Source of the DNA: Actinoplanes lobatus
GTDB lineage: Bacteria; Actinomycetota; Actinomycetes; Mycobacteriales; Micromonosporaceae
NCBI RefSeq assembly: GCF_014205215.1
Contig: NZ_JACHNC010000001.1
Location: forward strand, 1,493,001 to 1,557,000
Reading direction: 5' to 3'
Length of the DNA: 64,000 nt
The notes below the pieces were generated by a model. The model was not told where the DNA came from, did no database searches, and saw only the letters and a program-made list of their open reading frames with translations. Positions 23,188 to 32,745 of the stretch are shown here, one piece after another (position 1 is the stretch's first letter; every line of letters starts with the position of its first letter). Both the position numbers and the translations under genes were made by a program.

Positions 23188-23820
23188 TCAGTCCAGCACG
23201 CTGCCCGGCTCGACCCGGGCGAACCGGGTCTCCGAGAAGCTTTCCAGGTGTTTGCCGTAGACCGCCGCGCCGCGCTCGTTGACCAGACCGTCGTGCAGCG
23301 CGAACGCCCGCTCCGGCCGGATCCCGCGGACGAACTCGAGCGATTCGGCGATGGTCGCCCACGGCGCGTTCAGCGGCACGAACAGCGTCTCGACGGCGAC
23401 GTCCGGCGCCACGAAGGAGTCACCCGGGTGGTAGAGGTTGGTGGCGCCGTCGTCGATCAGGAAGCCCAGGTTGGCGAAGACCGGAACGTACGGGTGGATG
23501 ATCGCGTGCTGCCCGCCGAAGGCCCGGATCCGGTACCCGGCCGCCTCGAACTCCTCCCGCGGCGACACCGCGGTGGTGGCCTCGTCGACGTCGGTGAGCA
23601 GTTTCAGCACCGCCGGATGCGCGAAGATCCGCAGGTCCGGCCGCCGGGCGACGGCACCGGTCACCGCCTTCACATCGAGGTGATCGAAATGCTCATGGGT
23701 GATGAGCACCGCGTCCGCGCCGTCCAATACCGACGCTTCGGAGAATTCGCCCGGATCGACGACGAGAACTCCGGCGCCCTCGACGCGTAGACAGGAGTGC
23801 GTGAACTTCGTGACGCGCAC
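23188..23820 (-). CDS. Metallo-beta-lactamase-fold hydrolase
   Basis: This 210-aa protein has the metal motif THEHFDHLD at 41-49, further ligands H69 (FAHPAV) and a late Asp/His set (LYHPGDSF; FALHDGL). It belongs to the small MBL group related to UPF0173/UlaG-type hydrolases that act on phosphodiesters or lactones. Substrate is unknown. It is the first gene of an operon with the coiled-coil protein and is divergent from the DUF4349 lipoprotein gene. Confidence 0.85.
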   Translation of the reverse strand: MRVTKFTHSCLRVEGAGVLVVDPGEFSEASVLDGADAVLITHEHFDHLDVKAVTGAVARRPDLRIFAHPAVLKLLTDVDEATTAVSPREEFEAAGYRIRAFGGQHAIIHPYVPVFANLGFLIDDGATNLYHPGDSFVAPDVAVETLFVPLNAPWATIAESLEFVRGIRPERAFALHDGLVNERGAAVYGKHLESFSETRFARVEPGSVLD

Positions 23821-23929
23821 GGGATCCCTCCGCTGCTGAATCGTGACCGCTCATCTCGCAGTCTGCCGGAACCGGGACGTGTGCGCTTCACGTCCCACCG
23901 GTCAGTGAAGACATGAGATCGGAGCGGCC

Positions 23930-24868
23930 ATGAATAAACGGGGACTCACGGCGACACTCCTTCTGGCGGGCCTGCTGCTCGCCGGCTGCGGCGCCGACAA
24001 CGAATCACAATCGGACAGCGGATCGGCGGGCGCCCCGGCGGTCGGCGAGGCGGACAGGAAGGTCGATCAGGCCGGCGGCGGGGCGGCGCAGGAGCAGGCC
24101 GCGCCGACCCAGGGCAAGGACAGCGCGGCGCAGGCGCCCGACCTGCGGGTCGACCAGCGCTCGATCATCTACACCGGGTCGATCACCCTGCGGGTGGAGG
24201 ACGTCACCTCGGCGGCGGCCCAGGTCACCGGCATCGCCGCGGCCTCCGGCGGGTTCGTCGGCGGCGACGAGCGGCACAGCGGCGACGGCTCGTCGACCGC
24301 GAACATCACGTTGCGGGTCCCGGCCGACAAGTTCACCTCCGCGGTGGACCAGATCGCCAAGCTGGGCACCGAGGAGACGCGGGGCATCAACACCGAGGAC
24401 GTCACCGAGCAGGTGGTCGACCTGGACGCCCGGATCTCCGTACAGAAGGCCCGGGTGGAGAGCGGCAAGCGCCTGCTCGCCGAGGCGAAGAGCCTGGACG
24501 ATCTGGTCATGCTGGAGCGGGAGGTGGCCACCCGCGAGTCGGATCTGGCCGCGCTGGAGGGCAAGAAGCGGCGGCTGTCCGACCTCACCTCGCTCTCCAC
24601 GATCACCGTGGTGCTCCTCGACCCGGCAGCGGCCGCGGTGGAGCCGGAGGAGGAGCCGCCGGGCTTCCTGGCCGGTCTCGCCGGCGGATGGAAGGCGCTG
24701 ATGGCCTCGCTCGGGGTGCTGCTCACCATCCTGGGCGCGCTGCTCCCGTGGATCATCGCGATCGGCCTCCCGGCCTGGGCGGTCATGCACCTGCTGCGGC
24801 GTTACCGCCGCCGCAACACCCCGGCGCTGGTCGCTCCCCCTGCCGAGACCCCCGCTTCGAACCCCTGA
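23930..24868 (+). CDS. DUF4349 lipoprotein
   Basis: This 312-aa protein has a lipoprotein signal (LLLAGLLLAGC, lipid Cys at 20), a low-complexity Gly/Ala/Gln linker, and then the DUF4349 domain starting IIYTGSITLRVEDV. The domain includes a coiled coil (VDLDARISVQKARVESGKRLL) and ends with a C-terminal membrane helix (about 255-285) and basic tail. DUF4349 proteins are envelope-anchored with unknown function. The double anchoring at lipid and C-terminal helix is notable. It converges on the amidohydrolase gene through two strong hairpins. Confidence 0.85.
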   Translation: MNKRGLTATLLLAGLLLAGCGADNESQSDSGSAGAPAVGEADRKVDQAGGGAAQEQAAPTQGKDSAAQAPDLRVDQRSIIYTGSITLRVEDVTSAAAQVTGIAAASGGFVGGDERHSGDGSSTANITLRVPADKFTSAVDQIAKLGTEETRGINTEDVTEQVVDLDARISVQKARVESGKRLLAEAKSLDDLVMLEREVATRESDLAALEGKKRRLSDLTSLSTITVVLLDPAAAAVEPEEEPPGFLAGLAGGWKALMASLGVLLTILGALLPWIIAIGLPAWAVMHLLRRYRRRNTPALVAPPAETPASNP

Positions 24869-24928
24869 TCCGGTACGCCGTGAGCGCGCCGATTCACTGA
24901 TGCGTGGAAGCGGGACAGCCACACCCGC

Positions 24929-24993
24929 AAAACGCCGCCGGTGAGGAGGCAGGCGGGAAATCGCCTGCCTCCTGACCGGTTACAAGGCGTTTT
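24929..24993. terminator. Long stem-loop after the lipoprotein gene
   Basis: A 12-bp perfect inner stem (24944-24955 with 24962-24973) is extended by CCGGT/ACCGG and closed by AAAACGCC (24929-24936) with GGCGTTTT (24986-24993). The A/T flanks give a T-tract in both directions, so it is a bidirectional terminator. Confidence 0.8.
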
Positions 24994-25052
24994 GCCGCGG
25001 AGCGAAGCGGAGCCATCAACAGAGCTCAGCCCGGCGGGCGCGGCAAAGGCTT

Positions 25053-25077
25053 GCGCCCCGCGAAGCTCGCGGGGCGC
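25053..25077. terminator. Second hairpin of the convergent terminator region
   Basis: An 11-bp perfect stem (25053-25063 with 25067-25077) closes a three-base loop. It lies just downstream of the amidohydrolase stop on the minus strand and probably terminates that gene. Confidence 0.65.
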
Positions 25078-25113
25078 TCCGGGGACTCGGCGGTCCCGTA
25101 CGAAATATGGGTT

Positions 25114-26370
25114 TTAAAAAGAGCCGGTGGAGAGGGCGGCCAGGGCGGTGTGGGCCATCACCCGGACGCCGTAGCCGATGCAGCTCTCGTCCACGTCGAA
25201 GTCGCCCTGGTGCAGGTCGTGCCGGATGTCGGAGCCGGGCCGGCCGGTGCCGAGGCGGATCATCGCGCCGGGGACGTGTTCCAGGTAGAAGGCGAAGTCC
25301 TCGCCACCCATGCTGAGCTCGGCCTCGACCACCCGGTCCGGGCCGAGCGCGGCGCCCGCGGCGCCCGCGATGGTCGCCGACGCCATCCGGTCGTTGATGA
25401 CCGGCGGGACGCCGCGGATGTAGTTGACGTCGACCTCGGCGCCGGTGGCCGCGACCACGTCCCGGATCAGCTTGGTGATCAGCTCGGGCGCCTCCCGCCA
25501 GGCTTCCCGGCTGAGGACCCGGACGGTGCCGCGCACCTCGCCCGCGCCGGGGATGGCGTTGAACGCCTGCCCGGCGTGCACCGAGCCCCAGACCAGGGAG
25601 ATGCCGGCGCGCGGGTCGATCCGGCGGCTGAGCAGCGCGGGCACGTCGACGATGATCCGGCCCAGCGCGTGCACCAGGTCGGCGGTCAGGTGCGGGCGGG
25701 CGGTGTGCCCACCGGGGCCGGTCAGCTTGACCTCGACCGCGTCGGCGGCCGCGGTGAACGGGCCGGAGCGGACCCCGACCAGCCCGGCCGGCAGTTGCGG
25801 GTAGCAGTGCAGCGCGAAGATGGCGTCGACGTCCTTGAGGCCGCCCGCGGCGATCACCTCGGGCGCGCCGGACGGCATCGCCTCCTCGGCCGGCTGGAAG
25901 AGCAGCCGCACCCGGCCGGGCAGGAGGTCCTGCTCGTTGAGCTGCGCCAGCGCCATGCCCAGGCCGAGCATGACGGTGGTGTGCACGTCGTGGCCGCAGG
26001 CGTGGGCCTGCCCGTCGACGGTGCTGCGGTAGGACACGTCCTTGAGGTCCTGCAACGGCAGCGAGTCGATGTCGGCCCGGAAGGCGATGGTCCGCGGGCC
26101 CTCACCGATGTCGCAGATGACGCCGTTGCCGCGCGGCAGCAGCTGCGGGGTGAGGCCGGCGACGGAGAGCTCCCGGGCGATGAGCGCGGCGGTCTCGAAC
26201 TCGGAGTGTGACGGCTCGGGGTGGGCGTGGAGATGCCGGCGAATGGCTACCAGCTCGGCCCCCCGCGAGGCGAGCCAGCGGTCCAGCCGGCCGGGGAGGG
26301 GGTCGGACCCGGGGAGTTGCCCGGGCCACGCCGTATCGGCGCCCTCGGGCGCCTCCAGAGCAGTAGTCAC
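25114..26370 (-). CDS. M20-family amidohydrolase
   Basis: This 418-aa metallopeptidase-fold amidohydrolase is of the M20D group (hippurate / IAA-amino-acid hydrolase-like). Visible are the HACGHDVH motif (123-130), LFQPAEEAM with the catalytic Glu pair, GPGGHTARP of the dimerisation domain, and SMGGEDFAFYLEHVPG near the end. These enzymes cleave N-acyl amino acids or small amides in the cytosol. The start is GTG 26370 behind GGAAG. The gene is monocistronic by spacing. Confidence 0.9.
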   Translation of the reverse strand: MTTALEAPEGADTAWPGQLPGSDPLPGRLDRWLASRGAELVAIRRHLHAHPEPSHSEFETAALIARELSVAGLTPQLLPRGNGVICDIGEGPRTIAFRADIDSLPLQDLKDVSYRSTVDGQAHACGHDVHTTVMLGLGMALAQLNEQDLLPGRVRLLFQPAEEAMPSGAPEVIAAGGLKDVDAIFALHCYPQLPAGLVGVRSGPFTAAADAVEVKLTGPGGHTARPHLTADLVHALGRIIVDVPALLSRRIDPRAGISLVWGSVHAGQAFNAIPGAGEVRGTVRVLSREAWREAPELITKLIRDVVAATGAEVDVNYIRGVPPVINDRMASATIAGAAGAALGPDRVVEAELSMGGEDFAFYLEHVPGAMIRLGTGRPGSDIRHDLHQGDFDVDESCIGYGVRVMAHTALAALSTGSF

Positions 26371-26586
26371 GTCAGGCTTCCGTATTCACTCTCGAAGTTT
26401 TGTCGGGTTACATGCCGCGCGACAGCTTAGTCCCGTTTTTGGTGACGCTGTGCAACGGTCGTGTAAACAGGTGCTCACACCGTTCCGGAGGCTGGGCGGG
26501 CCCACGGGAGATCATCCCGGCCCGCCAACCTCAACGGGTAGTGGATCGCCGAGGTGACGCGACACACTACGAGTACGTCGACCCGC

Positions 26587-28152
26587 TCAGAAGCGCTCGA
26601 CGGGGCGGTGGACGCCCCATACCCCGCGGAGGGTGTGACACACCTCCCCCACGGTCGCACGGAGCCGCAACGCCTCTTTCATCAACGGTAGGACGTTCAC
26701 ACTTCCGGCGGCGGCCTTCGCCAGATCTGCCAGCGCGGCCTGTACGGCCGGCTCGTCCCGTTCGGCGCGCAGCTTCGCGAGGCGGGCCACCTGTGCGGCC
26801 TCGATCGCCGGGTCGACCCTGAGGGGCTCGTACTTCTCCTCCTCCGCGACGGTGAACCGGTTGACGCCCACCACCACGCGCTCGCCGGCGTCGATCTCGG
26901 TGGCGATCCGGTACGCCGACGCCTCGATCTCGTTCTTCTGGAAGCCCGCCTCGATGGCGTCGACCGACGAGCCGAACTCGAAGACCCGGTCGATGAGCGC
27001 GGTCGCCTCCTGCTCGACGGCGTCGGTGAGCGCCTCCACCGCGTACGAGCCGGCGAACGGGTCGACCGTGCCGGTCAGGCCGCTCTCGTAGGCGAGCACC
27101 TGCTGGGTGCGCAGGGCGAGCCGGGCCGACTTCTCGGTGGGCAGGGCGATCGCCTCGTCGTACGAGTTGGTGTGCAGCGACTGGGTGCCGCCGGCCACCG
27201 CGCCGAGCGCCTGGATCGCCACCCGGACCAGGTTGACCTCCGGCTGCTGCGCGGTGAGCTGCACGCCCGCGGTCTGGGTGTGGAACCGCAGCATCAGCGA
27301 CTTCGGGTCCTTGGCACCGAACTCGTCGCGCATGATCCGCGCCCACATCCGGCGGGCCGCGCGGAACTTGGCGATCTCCTCCAGCAGCGTGGTCCGGGCC
27401 ACGAAGAAGAACGACAGCCGGGGCGCGAAGTCGTCGACGGCCAGGCCCGCGGCGATCGCGGCCCGGACGTACTCGATGCCGTTGGCCAGGGTGAACGCGA
27501 TCTCCTGCGCGGGCGAGGCGCCGGCCTCGGCCATGTGGTAGCCGGAGATCGAGATGGTGTTCCACTTCGGGATCTCGGCCTTGCAGTAGGCGAACGTGTC
27601 GGCCACCAGGCGCAGCGACGGTTTGGGCGGGAAGATGTACGTCCCGCGGGCGATGTATTCCTTCAGGATGTCGTTCTGGATCGTGCCCTGGAGCGCTGCG
27701 CCGGGGACCCCCTGCTCCTCGGCGACCAGCTGGTAGAGCAGCAGCAGCACCGACCCGGGCGCGTTGATCGTCATGGAGGTGGACACCTGGTCCAGCGGGA
27801 TGCCGGCGAAGAGCTGCCGCATGTCGTCGATCGAGTCGATGGCGACGCCCACCTTGCCGACCTCGCCGTGCGCGATCGGGTCGTCGGAGTCGTAACCCAT
27901 CTGGGTGGGCAGGTCGAAGGCCACCGAGAGGCCCATCGTGCCGGCCGCCAGTAACTGGTGGTAACGGGCGTTCGACTCGGCCGCGGTGCCGAACCCGGCG
28001 TACTGCCGCATGGTCCACGGCCGTTTCGTGTACATCGTCGGGTAGACGCCGCGCGTGTAGGGATAGTGACCGGGCTCGTCGGCCCCGGCGTTCACCGGCA
28101 CGTCAGCAGGGCCGTACACCGGCTTGATGGGGAACCCTGACTCTGCATTCAC
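26587..28152 (-). CDS. Acyl-CoA mutase large subunit (methylmalonyl-/isobutyryl-CoA mutase family)
   Basis: This 521-aa protein has the mutase TIM-barrel domain with the signature [18 protein letters not shown] and [17 protein letters not shown], and [10 protein letters not shown] in the active-site region. It stops before a B12-binding domain, so it must pair with a separate small subunit, as in IcmA/IcmB, HcmA/HcmB and similar systems. It rearranges branched acyl-CoA thioesters using adenosylcobalamin. GTG 28152 is chosen because AGGATCAC precedes it and family sequences begin near there. No small subunit is present nearby. Confidence 0.88.
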   Translation of the reverse strand: MNAESGFPIKPVYGPADVPVNAGADEPGHYPYTRGVYPTMYTKRPWTMRQYAGFGTAAESNARYHQLLAAGTMGLSVAFDLPTQMGYDSDDPIAHGEVGKVGVAIDSIDDMRQLFAGIPLDQVSTSMTINAPGSVLLLLYQLVAEEQGVPGAALQGTIQNDILKEYIARGTYIFPPKPSLRLVADTFAYCKAEIPKWNTISISGYHMAEAGASPAQEIAFTLANGIEYVRAAIAAGLAVDDFAPRLSFFFVARTTLLEEIAKFRAARRMWARIMRDEFGAKDPKSLMLRFHTQTAGVQLTAQQPEVNLVRVAIQALGAVAGGTQSLHTNSYDEAIALPTEKSARLALRTQQVLAYESGLTGTVDPFAGSYAVEALTDAVEQEATALIDRVFEFGSSVDAIEAGFQKNEIEASAYRIATEIDAGERVVVGVNRFTVAEEEKYEPLRVDPAIEAAQVARLAKLRAERDEPAVQAALADLAKAAAGSVNVLPLMKEALRLRATVGEVCHTLRGVWGVHRPVERF

Positions 28153-28346
28153 ACGGGTGATCCTAAGACTCGTTAAGGCCGCCGACCGTGAGGAATTTGC
28201 CACCCTGCGTTCGCCCTGGGGCCACCCTCGGCCACTCGGCCACTACTCACCGTCGAAGTGTGGTTAACAGTGGCTCAGGAACTTTCGTTCTCCCCCAACC
28301 TGCGGGCAAGATAGCGGGGTTGGTCGACAGCCCCTATACCCCCTCG

Positions 28347-30290
28347 GTGGCATCCTCAGTGACTCAAATTCCGACGTGGAGCGGCGGCAACACGGCTCCC
28401 CCCAACGGACGCGCCGCCCCCGGCACGCTCATCGGCGGGCGGTACACGCTGCGCGCCGCGGTGGGTCACGGTGGCATGGGAACGGTGTGGCGGGCGGCGG
28501 ACACGCTGCTGCGCCGCGACGTGGCGATCAAGGAGGTCATCCTTCCTCCCGGTCTGGCCCCGAGCGACCGTGACGCGATGTACGAACGGACCATGCGCGA
28601 GGCCCGTGCCGCGGCCGCGCTCCAGCACCCGGCCGTGGTGCAGGTCTACGACGTCGTGCACGAGAACGGCCGCCCGTGGATCGTCATGGAGTTGCTGGAC
28701 GCCCGCAGCCTCGCCGACATGGTCATCGAGGACGGGCCGGTCCCGTCCCGGGTGGTCGCGAAGATCGGCATCGCCCTGCTCGGCGCCCTCGAGGTGGCCC
28801 ACGCGCACGGGGTGCTGCACCGCGACGTGAAGCCGGCCAACGTTCTGATCTGCGGTGACGGCCGCTGCGTGCTGACCGACTTCGGTGTCGCCCGGATGCC
28901 CACCGACGTGCAGCTGACCACACCGGGCATGGTGCTGGGCTCGCCGCACTTCATCTCGCCGGAGCGGGCCATGGGCCACGACTTCGGCCCGCCCAGCGAC
29001 CTGTTCTCGCTCGGCGTCACGCTCTACACCGCGATCGAGGGCCGGCCGCCGTTCGACAAGGGCGACCCGATCGAGACCATGCACTCGGTCGTCGAGGACC
29101 CGCCCGCCCCGGTGGTGCGGGCCGGCTCGCTCACCCCGGTGCTGATGGGCCTGCTGGAGAAGGACCCGGCCCGGCGGATGGACGTGCAGACCGCCCGTAC
29201 CATCCTGCGGCAGCAGCTGGCCGGCCCGCTGGCCAGCAAGAACCCGCCGCACATGATGACCGACCCCTATTCGGTGGTGCCCTCGCCGCGGCCGGTCAGC
29301 CCGGCCCCGGCCGAGACGCAGCAGATCCCGCCGCAGCCGACCGGCCAGATCGGCGGCCGGGCCATGCTGGCGCCCGAGGAGTCGCTCACCGACCACCTGG
29401 CCAAGCTGGAGCAGCAGAACGCGGGCGGCGGCCGCCGTCGCGCGCCCGAGCCGTCCGGCCCCGCCGTGAGCATGCCCACCGGCGCCATGCCCGCCCACAA
29501 GCTGCCCGACGGCGGCCGGCGGGCCGGCGGCGACACCACGAGCGTCATCCCGCCGCAGAACCCCTGGCAGGTCCCGCCGCCCGGTGGCGCGCCCCGCCCG
29601 GGCACCGTGGTGGTCAGCCCGGCCGCCAAGCGCCGGGCCGCCTTCGGGAGCATCGTCGACACCGCCAAGGAGGGCACCGGCAAGGCGGTCGCCACGTTCC
29701 AGGGCTGGCCGCGCAACAAGCAGCTGATCTCCGGTGGCGCGGCCGCCGTGGTCCTGATCCTGGTGCTCGTCTTCGCCCTGAGCGGTGGCGGCGACCCGAA
29801 GACCACCCCGGCGGCCGGCGCGGCCACGAGCGCCCCGCCCGCGCCCGCGGTGGAGACGCAGGCGTACAAGGGCAACGCCGCGGTCAGCGTGAACGTGCCG
29901 GCCGGCTGGACCCGGACGGCCGGTGGCGTCTACGTGGAGTACTACGAGCCCGCGGACAAGACCACGAAGGTGCGGATCCTGGTGGAGAAGGGCTCGGTCG
30001 ACCCGACCAAGTTCGTCAACCAGACCGCTCCGACCGGCCTGAAGAAGGGCAAGACCTGCCCCGACCCGTTCGTCACGGTCGGCACCCAGCAGGTCGACAT
30101 CGCCGGGAACGCGGGCGCCGAGCTCGAGTACACCTGCGGCGAGGGCGACGCCATGCGCCACGGCGTCTGGCGGATGACCACCGTCAACAACAAGATGTAC
30201 TCGTTCTACCTGACCACGACCGACGCCAAGTTCGCCGACTACCGGAAGTACTACGACGCGATGGTGGAGAGCTTCCAGCTCAACCTGTGA
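28347..30290 (+). CDS. Membrane Ser/Thr protein kinase
   Basis: This 647-aa Hanks-type kinase has a glycine loop GHGGMGTVW (41-49), Lys62 (VAIKEV), HRDVKPAN with catalytic D160, and DFG at 178. A Pro-rich juxtamembrane linker (about 310-450) precedes one membrane helix (about 460-481) and an extracellular domain of about 150 residues starting after PAVETQAYKG. There are no PASTA repeats; the sensor domain has two Cys (KTCPDPF and LEYTCGEG) that may pair. The start is uncertain: GTG 28347 is used because conserved-looking sequence begins there, but the frame is open to 28188. It is divergent from the mutase gene. Its stop is close to the phosphoglucomutase gene, so co-transcription is likely. 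Confidence 0.9.
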   Translation: MASSVTQIPTWSGGNTAPPNGRAAPGTLIGGRYTLRAAVGHGGMGTVWRAADTLLRRDVAIKEVILPPGLAPSDRDAMYERTMREARAAAALQHPAVVQVYDVVHENGRPWIVMELLDARSLADMVIEDGPVPSRVVAKIGIALLGALEVAHAHGVLHRDVKPANVLICGDGRCVLTDFGVARMPTDVQLTTPGMVLGSPHFISPERAMGHDFGPPSDLFSLGVTLYTAIEGRPPFDKGDPIETMHSVVEDPPAPVVRAGSLTPVLMGLLEKDPARRMDVQTARTILRQQLAGPLASKNPPHMMTDPYSVVPSPRPVSPAPAETQQIPPQPTGQIGGRAMLAPEESLTDHLAKLEQQNAGGGRRRAPEPSGPAVSMPTGAMPAHKLPDGGRRAGGDTTSVIPPQNPWQVPPPGGAPRPGTVVVSPAAKRRAAFGSIVDTAKEGTGKAVATFQGWPRNKQLISGGAAAVVLILVLVFALSGGGDPKTTPAAGAATSAPPAPAVETQAYKGNAAVSVNVPAGWTRTAGGVYVEYYEPADKTTKVRILVEKGSVDPTKFVNQTAPTGLKKGKTCPDPFVTVGTQQVDIAGNAGAELEYTCGEGDAMRHGVWRMTTVNNKMYSFYLTTTDAKFADYRKYYDAMVESFQLNL

Positions 30291-30310
30291 CTCTGTGCTA
30301 TCAATCCCTG

Positions 30311-31951
30311 ATGGCACCACAAGTTGATGTTGACCTGATCGCCCGGGCCGAGGCCTGGCTCGCCGACGACCCCGATCCGGCGAGCCGGGCCGAGCTGCGT
30401 GCGGTGATCGACGGTCTGCCGGCCACCGCCGCCGAACTGCTCGACCGCTTCGCCGGCCCGCTCACCTTCGGCACGGCCGGTCTGCGCGGCCGTCTGCGCG
30501 CCGGCCCCAACGGCATGAACCTCGCGGTGGTCACCCGGGCCGCGGCCGGCCTGGTCGGCTGGCTGGCGGCGAGCGGCGGCGAGGGCCCGCTGGTGATCGG
30601 GTACGACGCCCGGCACGGTTCGAAGGAGTTCGCCGAGCGGACCGCCCGGGTCGCGACCGGCGCCGGTCGCGGGGCGCTGCTGCTGCCCGGGCCGCTGCCG
30701 ACGCCGGTGCTGGCGTACGCCGTCCGCGCTCTCGGCGCGGTCGCCGGGGTGATGGTGACCGCCAGCCACAACCCGCCCCAGGACAACGGCTACAAGGTCT
30801 ATCTGGGCGCGGCGCTGGGTGGTCCGGCCGGCGACGGGGCGCAGATCGTCCCGCCGGCCGACGCCGGCATCGAGGCCGCCATCCGGGCGGTCCCGAGCGT
30901 CGCGTCGGTCCCGCTGGGCGGTCCGGGCACGCTTCTGGGTGCGGAGGTGGCCCAGGGGTACGTGCGGAGCGCGACCGCCGTCCTGGACCCGTCCGGCCCG
31001 CGTGACCTGACGATCGCGTACACCCCGATGCACGGGGTCGGTGGGTCGACACTGGCCGAGGCGTTCGTGGCGGCCGGTTTCCCCGCCCCGGCGATCGTCG
31101 CGGCGCAGGCGGAGCCGGACCCCGAGTTCCCGACCGTGGCGTTCCCGAACCCGGAGGAGCCGGGCGCCATGGACCGGCTGCTGGCGCTGGCCGGGAAGCA
31201 CAACGCCGACCTGGCGATCGCGAACGACCCGGACGCCGACCGCTGTGCCGTGGCGATCCCGGGCCCGGACGGCTGGCGGCCGCTGCGCGGTGACGAGCTG
31301 GGTGTGCTGCTGGCCGACCACCTGATCCGCCGGGGCACTCCCGGCCTGTACGCCACCACGATCGTCTCGTCGTCGATGCTGGGCCGCCTGTGCGCCGCCC
31401 GTGGCGTCCCCTACGCCGAGACCCTGACCGGCTTCAAGTGGATCGTCCGGGCGGCCGAGGACCTGGCGTTCGGTTACGAGGAGGCGCTCGGCTACTGCGT
31501 GGCCCCGGCCCTGGTCCGGGACAAGGACGGCATCACGGCGGCGCTGACCGTCGCCGAGCTGGCCGCCGGCCTGAAGGCGGAGGGCCGCACCCTCGCCGGC
31601 CGCCTCGACGAGCTGGCCCTCGAACTGGGCCTGCACGCCACCGACCAGCTGTCGGTCCGGGTCGACGACCTCGCCGAGATCGGGACGGCGATGGGCCGGG
31701 CCCGGCGCAACCCGCCGGCGGCGCTCCTCGGGGCCCCGGTCACCGGGACGACCGACCTGCTGCCGGAGAACGACGTGCTGACTTTCCGCACCGCCACGAC
31801 CCGCGTCGTGATCCGGCCGTCCGGCACGGAGCCGAAGCTCAAGGCGTACCTCGAAGTGGTCGTCGAGGGTGACCCGGCGACGGCCCGCACCCGCGCGGCG
31901 GCGGACCTGAAGGCCCTTCGCGCCGAGATCGCGGCAACGCTCGGCGTCTAG
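30311..31951 (+). CDS. Phosphoglucomutase / phosphomannomutase
   Basis: This 546-aa alpha-D-phosphohexomutase has the phosphoserine loop TASHNPPQDNGYK, the metal loop NDPDADR, the sugar-specificity loop GDELGVLLADH and EEALGYC, and the phosphate-binding RPSGTEPKLKAY at the end. It interconverts hexose-1- and -6-phosphates and supplies precursors for sugar nucleotides, fitting the GalE and glycosyltransferase genes nearby. ATG 30311 is preferred over GTG 30287; a TGCTAT box ending 11 bases upstream suggests an internal promoter and a short or absent leader. Confidence 0.93.
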   Translation: MAPQVDVDLIARAEAWLADDPDPASRAELRAVIDGLPATAAELLDRFAGPLTFGTAGLRGRLRAGPNGMNLAVVTRAAAGLVGWLAASGGEGPLVIGYDARHGSKEFAERTARVATGAGRGALLLPGPLPTPVLAYAVRALGAVAGVMVTASHNPPQDNGYKVYLGAALGGPAGDGAQIVPPADAGIEAAIRAVPSVASVPLGGPGTLLGAEVAQGYVRSATAVLDPSGPRDLTIAYTPMHGVGGSTLAEAFVAAGFPAPAIVAAQAEPDPEFPTVAFPNPEEPGAMDRLLALAGKHNADLAIANDPDADRCAVAIPGPDGWRPLRGDELGVLLADHLIRRGTPGLYATTIVSSSMLGRLCAARGVPYAETLTGFKWIVRAAEDLAFGYEEALGYCVAPALVRDKDGITAALTVAELAAGLKAEGRTLAGRLDELALELGLHATDQLSVRVDDLAEIGTAMGRARRNPPAALLGAPVTGTTDLLPENDVLTFRTATTRVVIRPSGTEPKLKAYLEVVVEGDPATARTRAAADLKALRAEIAATLGV

Positions 31952-31958
31952 GAACCGT

Positions 31959-31986
31959 CCCCGGGGCTTCCCGCGAAGCCCCGGGG
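31959..31986. terminator. Bidirectional hairpin between convergent genes
   Basis: An 11-bp perfect stem (31959-31969 with 31976-31986) closes a six-base loop between the phosphoglucomutase stop and the GOLPH3-family stop. There is no T-tract; it is a GC-type actinobacterial terminator. Confidence 0.65.
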
Positions 31987-31994
31987 GGAAGCGG

Positions 31995-32681
31995 TCAGAT
32001 CGGCTTGGGGGCGCCCAGCGCGGCCTGGATGGCCCGGCCCAGGGTGGCCACCACCAGCGCGACGCTGGGCCGCACGATGGAGTCCTCCAGGGAGACGTCA
32101 CCCACGAAGCCGGCGTTGCTGGCGATCTCCGCGAGCCGCTCGTGGGCCCGCTCGGACTCCCCGGCCGGGAGTTTCAGCGCCGGCTCCATCCGGGCCGCGA
32201 CGAGCAGGGTGGCCAGCGCGGCCGTCCGCTCGTCGGGCAGGGTGTCGCCGGTCAGCGCGGCCGCCAGCCGCTGCCGGATCTCGGCCTCGTACGCCGGATC
32301 GCTGGTCGGGTAACGGTGCACGTGGATGACACCCATCTGGGTCTCGTCCACGTCCTGCACGACACCCCGGGCGCACAGGTCCTCGAGCACCCGGGTACGC
32401 AGCCGGTGACGCAGGCGCTGCAGCCACTGGGCCGGGGTGTGCGGCTCGTCGGACGCGACCTTTCCCAGCACGGCGTCGGCGACCGGGTCGCCGAGCGGTG
32501 TGGCGTCCACGACCTTCAGGTAGCCGTCGGCCGCGTACGCGATCCGGTTGGCCAGCGCCAGGTCGATCAGCACCGCGGCGGCCATGCCCAGGTCGAGCCC
32601 GATGCGGGAACCCGTGGCCTTTCCGGTCTGGTCGTCATACGCGAGGAGGAGGAGTTCCTCGGCGAGCGGGATGGGGGTCAT
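31995..32681 (-). CDS. GOLPH3/VPS74-family (GPP34) protein
   Basis: This 228-aa protein has the GPP34 pattern: N-terminal PLAEELLLLAYDDQTGK, GLDLGMAAAVLIDLALANRI, and the helical middle with LRHRLRTRVLEDLCARG. In eukaryotes GOLPH3/VPS74 bind PI4P and glycosyltransferases at the Golgi. In actinobacteria these proteins are common, often near cell-surface or developmental genes, without a proven function. Its position beside GalE and glycosyltransferases is suggestive but may be chance. ATG 32681 has no Shine-Dalgarno; a TATCGT box suggests a leaderless message. Confidence 0.88.
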   Translation of the reverse strand: MTPIPLAEELLLLAYDDQTGKATGSRIGLDLGMAAAVLIDLALANRIAYAADGYLKVVDATPLGDPVADAVLGKVASDEPHTPAQWLQRLRHRLRTRVLEDLCARGVVQDVDETQMGVIHVHRYPTSDPAYEAEIRQRLAAALTGDTLPDERTAALATLLVAARMEPALKLPAGESERAHERLAEIASNAGFVGDVSLEDSIVRPSVALVVATLGRAIQAALGAPKPI

Positions 32682-32745
32682 GTGACGCAACGATAGTGGC
32701 CCGAGTCATCCGAGCCGATCCCCAGGTCGGTCAGATCATCAGCCG

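Noticed and set aside
26371-28346. Cobalamin riboswitch for the acyl-CoA mutase
   Set aside because: The mutase uses B12, so I looked for a B12-box-like segment upstream (28153-28346) and found none.
28356-30320. 654-codon minus-strand frame opposite the Ser/Thr kinase
   Set aside because: It is a shadow of the kinase gene; composition is His/Arg/Gly-biased and no start signal is present.
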